Both the position numbers and the translations under genes were made by a program. The notes under the pieces were generated by a model. That model was not told the DNA's origin. It saw only the letters and a program-made list of their open reading frames with translations, and did not search any database. From contig NZ_MUXZ01000016.1 of NCBI RefSeq assembly GCF_002015075.1, forward strand, positions 7,934 to 71,933: a stretch of 64,000 bases of DNA. Reading direction: 5' to 3'. Source of the DNA: Canicola haemoglobinophilus (GTDB lineage Bacteria; Pseudomonadota; Gammaproteobacteria; Enterobacterales; Pasteurellaceae). Of this stretch, positions 40,633 to 47,816 are shown in pieces (the stretch's first letter is position 1; every line of letters begins with the position of its first letter).

Positions 40633-41034
40633 CTATTTCCAGTAAATTAGAACTAAAGTAAGAATGCTTACTACCGCAGTAACAGCCCACATACCAATAG
40701 TAATTACATTCGGATTTAGTTTTTCATTTTTGTATACAATATTGAGCACTTTTGGTGTCATAAAGAAATATGTCACGGTATTTAAAAGTGCGGCTGCTAA
40801 AGCGATAATATTTAGAATAATCACAATCGGATTTTGTAAGAAAGGAATAAAATCCAATTGTAATCCATCTTTTTGACCTAGGCAGATTACGCCATAAAGC
40901 AATACTAAGCTAAACCATAGGGATGGGATTGCTGTTGCTTCACGCACAATATAAAGTTTGTAAAAATCTAACTTTTTCCACCAAGTTGGAGTCATTTCAC
41001 GTACATATTTTTTACGTTTACTTGCTGTTGTCAT
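40633..41034 (-). CDS. frdC: fumarate reductase membrane subunit C
   Basis: 133 residues, three membrane helices. Opens with YVREMTPTWWKKLDFYKLYI and REATAIPSLWFSLVLLYGVI, the FrdC signature (Glu/Arg near the quinone site). Works with FrdD as membrane anchor of fumarate reductase. Ten bases separate it from frdB and frdD. Confidence 0.95.
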   Translation of the reverse strand: MTTASKRKKYVREMTPTWWKKLDFYKLYIVREATAIPSLWFSLVLLYGVICLGQKDGLQLDFIPFLQNPIVIILNIIALAAALLNTVTYFFMTPKVLNIVYKNEKLNPNVITIGMWAVTAVVSILTLVLIYWK

Positions 41035-41044
41035 TTTACTCTCC

Positions 41045-41815
41045 TTACTTCTGTGGTTTTAACATTGCAATGACGAAATCTTTTGCACTTTCGACTTTAC
41101 CTTGGTTGACACCTGACGCAGGATCAACATGTTTCGGGCAAACCTCGGAACAATAACCTACGAATGTACAGCTCCACACACCATTTTTACCATTAAGAAT
41201 TTTCATCCGCTCAGCTTTACCATGGTCGCGGTTATCAAGGTTATAACGGTGAGCTAATGTTAATGCTGCTGGACCAACGAATTCAGGGTTTAAACCGAAT
41301 TGTGGGCAAGCTGCATAGCATAAACCACAGTTAATACACATTGAGAACTGACGATATTTCTCTAATTGAGCTGGTGTTTGTTTAGTACGGCTTTTCGCTA
41401 ATTCTGATGATGGATGTGGTTTGCCATCTAATTCAGGGGCTTTATTGCCGATAATATAAGGTTTGATACTTTCCAGACTTTCAATGAAGTGGCTTAGATC
41501 AACCACTAAATCACGCTCGATTGGGAAGTTTGCAAGTGGTTCAATACGCATATGACCGCTGTAATCACGTAAGAATGTTTTACAAGCAAGTTTTGGTTTA
41601 CCATTAACCATCATACCGCAAGAACCGCAGATTGCCATACGGCAAGACCAACGATAAGAAAGTTCAGGTTCAAGTTGATCTTTGATATAACCTAATGCAT
41701 CTAATAGAGATGTTTGGCTATCGTAAGGCACTTGGTAAGTACGTAAGTATGGCTCTTTATCTGCTTCTGGATTATAACGCAATACTTCAACATTCATTAT
41801 TGCTTGATTAGCCAT
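41045..41815 (-). CDS. frdB: fumarate reductase iron-sulfur subunit
   Basis: 256 residues from MANQAIMNVEVLRYNPEADK. This start overlaps the frdA stop by eight bases (ATGGCTAA), the usual coupling; a longer frame inside frdA is not credible. [2Fe-2S] ligands in SCRMAICGSCGMMVNGKPKL then AC; [4Fe-4S] and [3Fe-4S] ligands in CINCGLCYAACP and CTFVGYCSEVCPKHVDP. Passes electrons from menaquinol to FrdA for anaerobic fumarate respiration. Confidence 0.96.
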   Translation of the reverse strand: MANQAIMNVEVLRYNPEADKEPYLRTYQVPYDSQTSLLDALGYIKDQLEPELSYRWSCRMAICGSCGMMVNGKPKLACKTFLRDYSGHMRIEPLANFPIERDLVVDLSHFIESLESIKPYIIGNKAPELDGKPHPSSELAKSRTKQTPAQLEKYRQFSMCINCGLCYAACPQFGLNPEFVGPAALTLAHRYNLDNRDHGKAERMKILNGKNGVWSCTFVGYCSEVCPKHVDPASGVNQGKVESAKDFVIAMLKPQK

Positions 41816-43607
41816 TTGCTTGCTCCTTAGCTTTTGCAGCCGCTTCTTGTGCTTCTGCTTCCGCACCGTAAACACGTTTTGCTGGTTGAGATTTAGTGAT
41901 TTTCACATCACTATATTCGATACGAGGTGCGCCATCAGCATTGTAATATGCCAATGTATGTTTTAAGTAATTCACATCATCACGCTCTGTATAGTCTAAA
42001 CGTTGGTGTGCACCACGAGATTCTTTACGCTCAATCGCAGAGTTTGCAATAGATTGAGCAACGTCAAGGATATAACCTAATTCAACGGTGTAAAGAACGT
42101 TTGTATTAAATACACTTGAACGATCTGCAATACGGATACGTTTATAACGTTCTTTCAATTCCGCAATTTTATCCACGGTTTGTTGCATACTTTCTTGTGT
42201 ACGATAGATACCGCAACCTTCTTCCATTGAGTCGCCCATTTCATCACGAATTTGTGACCAAGATTCAGTTCCTTCTTGGTTATACAAATCTTCTAAACGG
42301 CGAATAACGTCTTGAGCTTGAGCATCGACCGCACTTTGATTTGCTGGTTGAGCTTCAACTGCACGTTGTGCTGCATATTCACCAGCAACACGACCAAGAA
42401 CAACTAATTCAGCTAATGAGTTAGAGCCTAAGCGGTTTGCTCCATGTAAACCAGAAGAAGCACATTCACCAACTGCGAATAAGCCTTTAATGCGAGTTTC
42501 GCTATTGAAGTCAACTTCGATACCACCCATTGTGTAGTGAACTACTGGGCGAACAGGAATTGGTGCTTTAGCTGGATCTACACCTTCGTATGCACTTGCT
42601 AATTCACAGATAAATGGTAAGCGCTCATGTAAATATTTTTCACCTAAATGACGTAAATCAAGATGAACAACATCAACACCTTTTTCAGTTTTTAGCGTGT
42701 TACCTTTGCGCCATTCTTGCCAGAATGCTTGTGATACTTTGTCACGAGGACCTAATTCCATATATTTGTTTTCAGGTTTACCGATTGGCGTTTCAGGTCC
42801 TAGACCATAATCTTGTAAATAACGATAACCGTCTTTATTCACTAAGATACCGCCTTCACCACGGCAACCTTCGGTCATTAAGATACCTGTATTTGGTAAG
42901 CCTGTTGGGTGATACTGAACAAATTCCATATCACGAAGTGGAACGCCATGACGATAAGCCATGGATAAGCCATCACCAGTTACAATACCACCATTGGTAT
43001 TGAAACGGAATGCACGACAACCACCACCAGTTGCAATGACTACCGCATTAGCATTAATTTGAACAAGTGTACCTTCCATCATGTTCATGGCTACCATACC
43101 ACGAGCATGGCCATCATCAACAAGAATATCTAATACAAAATGTTCATCAAAACGTTGAATTTGTGGATATTGAATAGATGTTTGGAATAAAGTGTGTAAT
43201 AAATGGAAACCAGTTTTATCTGCAGCGAACCAAGTACGTTCAATTTTCATCCCACCAAAACGGCGAACGTTTACATCACCATCTGCTTTTCGGCTCCAAG
43301 GACAACCCCAACGCTCTAATTGAGTCATTTCCACTGGAGAATGTTGAACAAAGTATTCTACAACGTCTTGTTCACATAACCAGTCGCCACCAGCAACAGT
43401 ATCATGGAAGTGTTTATCATAAGAATCTTCTTCTTTAATTACAGCCGCTGCACCACCTTCTGCCGCAACAGTATGGCTACGCATCGGATATACTTTTGAT
43501 ACCAAAGCAATTTTTAAATTTGGGTTTGCTTCCGCTGCTGCAATAGCTGCACGTAAACCGCCGCCTCCTGCACCAACAATTGCAATATCGACATTAACAG
43601 TTTGCAC
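41808..43607 (-). CDS. frdA: fumarate reductase flavoprotein subunit
   Basis: 599 residues (E. coli 602). FAD-binding GAGGGGLRAAIAAAEA at the N-terminus, covalent-flavin histidine in RSHTVAAEGGAAAV (~residue 45), active-site RHLGEKYLHERLPFICELAS and HYTMGGIEVD, capping region GANRLGSNSLAELVVLGRVA. Reduces fumarate to succinate at the cytoplasmic face. First gene of frdABCD; an FNR-like site about 135 bases upstream fits anaerobic induction. Confidence 0.97.
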   Translation of the reverse strand: MQTVNVDIAIVGAGGGGLRAAIAAAEANPNLKIALVSKVYPMRSHTVAAEGGAAAVIKEEDSYDKHFHDTVAGGDWLCEQDVVEYFVQHSPVEMTQLERWGCPWSRKADGDVNVRRFGGMKIERTWFAADKTGFHLLHTLFQTSIQYPQIQRFDEHFVLDILVDDGHARGMVAMNMMEGTLVQINANAVVIATGGGCRAFRFNTNGGIVTGDGLSMAYRHGVPLRDMEFVQYHPTGLPNTGILMTEGCRGEGGILVNKDGYRYLQDYGLGPETPIGKPENKYMELGPRDKVSQAFWQEWRKGNTLKTEKGVDVVHLDLRHLGEKYLHERLPFICELASAYEGVDPAKAPIPVRPVVHYTMGGIEVDFNSETRIKGLFAVGECASSGLHGANRLGSNSLAELVVLGRVAGEYAAQRAVEAQPANQSAVDAQAQDVIRRLEDLYNQEGTESWSQIRDEMGDSMEEGCGIYRTQESMQQTVDKIAELKERYKRIRIADRSSVFNTNVLYTVELGYILDVAQSIANSAIERKESRGAHQRLDYTERDDVNYLKHTLAYYNADGAPRIEYSDVKITKSQPAKRVYGAEAEAQEAAAKAKEQANG

Positions 43608-43924
43608 GATATTCCTCCAATAATAGATAATAGTAAAAATTAAATCCCTAGTGGGAAATCATAAAAGCTGTGTTATTCTGCCATTATTTTAAAAGAGATA
43701 TAACTCTTTTTTATTAATTTTCACTAGAAAATCTTAATTTCGTGATCTAACTCAAAACTATATTTCAGATAAATAATAAATGTTCTCATTAAGCTATAAA
43801 TAGATGATAAGCAATATCATTTATTGAGAAAAATTATATAGTTATCATTAGAAAATTTGATTTTTCGCATTATTATTTTTTCAGGTAGAATAGTTCATAA
43901 ACTTTATTTATGAAGGATTTTATT
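43608..43924. other. frdA-epmA divergent intergenic region
   Basis: About 317 bases without a gene. It contains the divergent promoters of frdABCD and epmA, an FNR-like site at 43742-43755 and AT-rich tracts. An AAGGA ribosome-binding site precedes the preferred epmA start at 43925. Confidence 0.45.
43742..43755 (-). promoter_or_regulatory. FNR-like site upstream of frdA
   Basis: On the minus strand TTGAGTTAGATCAC: TTGAG and ATCAC with a four-base spacer, four of five matches in each half to TTGAT/ATCAA. The position fits activation of the frd operon without oxygen. Confidence 0.5.
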
Positions 43925-44896
43925 ATGTCTTTAAGTGAACAATGGCAACCTAGCGCCCCAATTCAAAACTTACTCACAAGAGCAAAAATTATTGCAGATA
44001 TTCGTCGTTTTTTCACAGATAGAGGTTTATTAGAAGTTGAAACGCCCGTTTTAAGTGAATTTGGTGTAACAGATATTCATCTTGCGACATTTAGCACTGA
44101 ATTTACTTCTCCTTTTGCGGAGCAGTCAAAAACTTTATGGTTAATGACAAGTCCGGAATATCATATGAAACGTTTATTAGCAGCTGGGAGCGGGGCTATT
44201 TTCCAATTATGTAAAGTATTTCGTAACGAAGAGAGTGGTAAGAAACATAATCCAGAATTTACCATGCTTGAATGGTATAGACCGCACTTTGATATGCATC
44301 GTTTAATTAATGAAGTTGATGATTTATTGCAACAAATTCTTGACTGTGAACCAGCGGAAACTGCAAGTTATCAATTTGTTTTTCAAGAATATGTAGGATT
44401 AGATCCTCTATCTGCATCCATTAGTGAGTTAATTGAAAAGGCGCAAGAACACAATTTAGAAGGTGCTGAAAATGAAGATCGTGATACTTTATTACAATTT
44501 TTGTTTAGTGAAGTTGTAGAACCTAATATCGGGCAAAATAGACCTATTGCAGTTTATCATTTTCCTGCAACGCAGGCTGCACTTGCTCAGATTAGTTCCG
44601 AAGATCATCGTGTCGCAGAACGCTTTGAGTTCTATTACAAAGGGATTGAATTAGCGAATGGCTTTAATGAATTGACTGATGCTCGAGAACAAGAACATCG
44701 TTTTAAGCAAGATAATCGTTTACGAGAGCAATTAGGTTTACCTCAACGTGAGATAGACCAACGTTTCTTAGGGGCGCTACAGGCTGGTTTACCAAATACT
44801 GCTGGTGTTGCATTAGGTGTTGATCGATTAATTATGATTGCCCTAGGTGCGGAAAAAATCAGTGAAGTGATTTCCTTTAATATTGATTGCGCTTAG
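43925..44896 (+). CDS. epmA: EF-P--(R)-beta-lysine ligase EpmA (GenX/PoxA)
   Basis: 323 residues from MSLSEQWQPSAPIQNLLTRA; this start is about seven bases after GAAGGA, whereas an in-frame ATG at 43910 overlaps that site. Class II lysyl-tRNA synthetase-like catalytic core without the anticodon-binding domain: motif 2 FRNEESGKKHNPEFTMLEWY, motif 3 GVALGVDRLIMIALG. It attaches beta-lysine to elongation factor P, relieving polyproline stalls. Divergent from frdA, the arrangement conserved from E. coli. epmB and efp are not in the window. Confidence 0.95.
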   Translation: MSLSEQWQPSAPIQNLLTRAKIIADIRRFFTDRGLLEVETPVLSEFGVTDIHLATFSTEFTSPFAEQSKTLWLMTSPEYHMKRLLAAGSGAIFQLCKVFRNEESGKKHNPEFTMLEWYRPHFDMHRLINEVDDLLQQILDCEPAETASYQFVFQEYVGLDPLSASISELIEKAQEHNLEGAENEDRDTLLQFLFSEVVEPNIGQNRPIAVYHFPATQAALAQISSEDHRVAERFEFYYKGIELANGFNELTDAREQEHRFKQDNRLREQLGLPQREIDQRFLGALQAGLPNTAGVALGVDRLIMIALGAEKISEVISFNIDCA

Positions 44897-44920
44897 ATTT
44901 GCACAATAAAACTGTCAAAA

Positions 44921-44948
44921 AAGAACCGCTCTTTATAGCGGTTCTTGG
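44921..44948 (-). terminator. terminator of the binding-protein/methyltransferase unit
   Basis: AAGAACCGCT / AGCGGTTCTT around CTTTAT. The T run (TTTTTT) is on the minus strand, so it ends the transcript coming from the binding-protein gene; on the plus strand it may weakly terminate epmA. Confidence 0.8.
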
Positions 44949-44976
44949 TAGAAAATCAGGCTATCAACGCATACTT

Positions 44977-46014
44977 TTAATATTGTTTTAATTTTATTTC
45001 TTTCACCCAACGTTCGATTAAGCGTTTTCCTTCCTCTGCTTTACCAAAACGTTCAAAATCAATATCAATTAATTTTAGAGTTTTAGGATCCACTGATTGA
45101 GGTGCAGCTTGAGCATTAACATTGGTTGGAATTTGATAAACTCCCGTATCACGCCAAGGAATTTCTTGCGCTTCTTTACTTAAAGCCCAATCCACAAAAA
45201 GTTTAGCATTATCTAAATTTCTTGTACCTTTAATGATACTTAATCCACCAAGTGAATAACTATCGCCATCACAAGGTAAAATACTTTCAATTTTTGCCCC
45301 TTTTTCTTTTTCTGTCGCATAGCTGTGAACAAAGCCAACACTGACCGCACTTTCCCCACGAGCTAGATTGGTTGTTACTTGAGCACTTTTAACATATTGA
45401 GATACATTCGCATCTAATTTGCGTAAAAATTCAAAGGCTTTTTCTTCGCCCCATAGCTCAATTAAGGTTGCGATGACTGTGTAAGTCGTCCCTGAAAGTT
45501 GTGGATCTGGCAGTTGAACATGACCTTTTAAGCGAGGATCGAGTAAATCATTCCAGCATTTAGGATAATCTGTTTTAGGGATTCCAAGTTGCTCAAATTT
45601 TTCGGTATTAACACCGAAACCTAGAACAAGCATATAAAGTATGGAAGTTAAATCCCCTTTCTTATCCAATAATGATTGAAATTGTTTCATTGTTTCAGAT
45701 TGTTTAGGTGAACGATAAGGCTCTAGCAATCCAAGATCTCCAGCTTGAAAGTGTGGTTCAATTGTTCCACCAAACCATACGTCAGCTTGAGGGTTATGTT
45801 GTTCTGATTTTATTTTTGAGAGTGTTGCACCTGTACTATTACGAACAAATTTTGTGTCAATATTATATTTGTTGCCAAATGTCTGTACTATTTTTTCACA
45901 GGTACTATGTTGAGCACTACAATATACGGTCAATTTTCCTTCTGCTTGTGCATTATTCGCTAACAAGAAGGGCGTTATAAGACAAAGAGCGGTAGGAATT
46001 AATTTAATTTTCAT
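44977..46014 (-). CDS. periplasmic ABC transporter substrate-binding protein (AfuA/FbpA type)
   Basis: 345 residues with signal peptide MKIKLIPTALCLITPFLLAN, cleaved after NAQA. Extracellular solute-binding protein family 1: LTVYCSAQHSTCEKIVQTFG, TGATLSKIKSEQHNPQADVW then FGG, and WNDLLDPRLKGHVQLPDPQL are the blocks of the AfuA/ferric-binding-like branch. Members bind iron, phosphonates or sugar phosphates (AfuA of Actinobacillus binds hexose phosphates). No permease or ATPase gene is nearby, so it is an orphan and must borrow a transporter or act alone. It lies 33 bases after the methyltransferase gene. Confidence 0.85.
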   Translation of the reverse strand: MKIKLIPTALCLITPFLLANNAQAEGKLTVYCSAQHSTCEKIVQTFGNKYNIDTKFVRNSTGATLSKIKSEQHNPQADVWFGGTIEPHFQAGDLGLLEPYRSPKQSETMKQFQSLLDKKGDLTSILYMLVLGFGVNTEKFEQLGIPKTDYPKCWNDLLDPRLKGHVQLPDPQLSGTTYTVIATLIELWGEEKAFEFLRKLDANVSQYVKSAQVTTNLARGESAVSVGFVHSYATEKEKGAKIESILPCDGDSYSLGGLSIIKGTRNLDNAKLFVDWALSKEAQEIPWRDTGVYQIPTNVNAQAAPQSVDPKTLKLIDIDFERFGKAEEGKRLIERWVKEIKLKQY

Positions 46015-46047
46015 AATTTGACTCCAATAGACATTTTACGATTAGTA

Positions 46048-47705
46048 TCAATAATGATTAAAAAAACCATTTTGATATAGATCTTCAATAACGCTTGTAA
46101 TAGTTTTTTTGATTTCTTTGTTTGGTATATCTTCTAATGCCATTTTTACGCCATCTACCTCCCAAATAAGAATACCTTTTTTAATATCTTCCTTAACTAG
46201 TTTTATGAGATCTGTAATAGTTCTTGTTCCATCAAGATATTTGAGAATATATTGAGAAAAGAAATCTGTATTTAATCTTTGATATTTATGGTTAGACAAA
46301 CCCGTAACATCAGGATTATTTTCAATAAAAATAGCTAATTTTCTATATTTTTCGTTTGCTTTCGGTTTGTTAGTATATTTGTTTAGAGGTGTGTCATAGA
46401 ACGAAAAATACGTACTATCGGAATAAATAATATGAGCTAAAACACTATTGACCTCTTGCTCATCGTATTCTGAAAAATTATTTTCTAAATGTTTTTTGAG
46501 TTTTGAAATGGAGCACAGCTTATTTTTTTTATTTTGGATATATGTAAAGATACAATCTATTAATGGAGCAGATAGAAAAGTTGTGTCTTGACTATCAGTT
46601 ATCCAATAAGCAGGCTTTGTTTGTTTGTTTGTTTGTTTGTTTGTTTGTTTGTTTGTTTGTTTGTTTGTTGCTCATTTGTTGACTCAGAATATTTGATTTT
46701 GGTTGTAAAATACAATTTGTTGAATTCATAAATTAAATTAAGCTGTCTAATATCTTTGCTAATATTATGACTAGACAGGTTGTTTTGATGAGTAATCATA
46801 CTGCATCTAAACTGTTTGTTATGAATGAAATCAAAATATTGTTCAATTTCTTCCACGTTATAGTCAAAATAACTGCATATATCATTATATTCTTGTGGTT
46901 CTAAAAAGGAGCATCGATCTTTCCAAAGATCAATAGCACTACTATCGTTGATATAAGCTAAATCATATTTACTGATCCTTTTTAGGAATTCAGAAAAATA
47001 GAGCGGAGTATTATGTTCTTCAAAATATTCATGTGAAACATAATATTTAGGTTTGCCCAGTATACTGGTGAAGATACTATGAATTTTTTGATTTCTAGGG
47101 TTGTCTGTTCTTTTTAAGATATTACCAGTAAATTTCAGTAATTCAAAAGCTTGATCTGTTCGGCTAAAACGCTCAAGTCTAGGGTTAGTGCCAAATTGCA
47201 TTAAATTTTTAGCCGCTTCAAAATTATGCCAACCAGGATAGGCATTATAGCTGATAAATGCGATGCCATTTGGTGATAAATTATCTGCAATAACTTTTAA
47301 AATAGCTTCTTGAACAAATTGTGGAACCCAGCTAAAAACACCATGGCAAATAATATAATCGAATTGAATATTTTCAAAATTTACGTTGCTAATATCGGCA
47401 CAAATAAGATTAAGATTATTAACCCCAACTTCTTGTAGCATCTGTTTACCAATACTAATTTGTTGTTCAGATAAATCGATACCGATGGAATAACTATTGG
47501 GATATTGAATTGCGAAAGGTAATAAATTACCTCCAAAAGAGCAACCAATCTCTAATACTTTTGCAGTTTCAATTGGAGCGGGATTTAATCCTTTTAACGT
47601 TGCTATTGCATGTAATCTAGCAGGTTGACAATGGGAGAATACGTAAGACGTATAAGGGTGTTCATCATAGCTAGTTGCTAATATAGTATTTGAATGTGTA
47701 GTCAT
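46048..47705 (-). pseudogene. SAM-dependent (protein-lysine-type) methyltransferase, phase-OFF by tetranucleotide repeat
   Basis: The N-terminal part (47705 to stop at 46599) has a class I SAM fold: KVLEIGCSFGGNLLPFA (motif I), IGIDLSEQQI, FDYIICHGVFSWVP, and AYPGWHNF. A regulatory domain follows (SHEYFEEHNTPLYFSEFLKR), as in Rickettsia outer-membrane-protein lysine methyltransferases. It then runs into (CAAA)13 and stops after KQSLLIG. In the next frame the sequence continues without a stop as KPAYWITDSQDTTFLSAPLI, through NHKYQRLNTDFFSQYILKYL, to 46048. Thus 11 or 14 units would give one protein of about 553 residues; 13 units give a ~368-residue truncated form. It lacks the NPPY motif of DNA adenine methyltransferases. 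The target is unknown. Confidence 0.82.
46616..46670 (-). repeat. tetranucleotide tandem repeat (TTTG)13 on plus, (CAAA)13 on coding strand
   Basis: Thirteen perfect TTTG units at 46616-46667 followed by TTG. In the methyltransferase reading frame it encodes repeating Thr-Asn-Lys-Gln. Four-base units in coding sequence are the classic contingency-locus signal of Haemophilus, and this tract lies exactly between the two halves of one reading frame. Confidence 0.97.
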
Positions 47706-47816
47706 GATATACAGTTTTTTGTGTTTTCAAAAGGCACTATTTCTGTTACAGAAAGATAGTGCCGTAGTATAAATTTTTGTTTTATAGAATGTATTTTACT
47801 TCTTTTTGGAAATTAT

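Noticed and set aside
42116..43438. Plus-strand ORFs opposite frdA
   Set aside because: Antisense shadows of a fully conserved gene.
46048..46299. 83-aa ORF as an independent gene
   Set aside because: Its frame is open upstream to the repeat tract and continues the methyltransferase; the internal ATG has no ribosome-binding site.
46604..46680. Repeat tract as evidence of a phase-variable DNA methyltransferase (phasevarion)
   Set aside because: The protein lacks DPPY/NPPY and target-recognition features of DNA methyltransferases; motifs fit a protein methyltransferase type.
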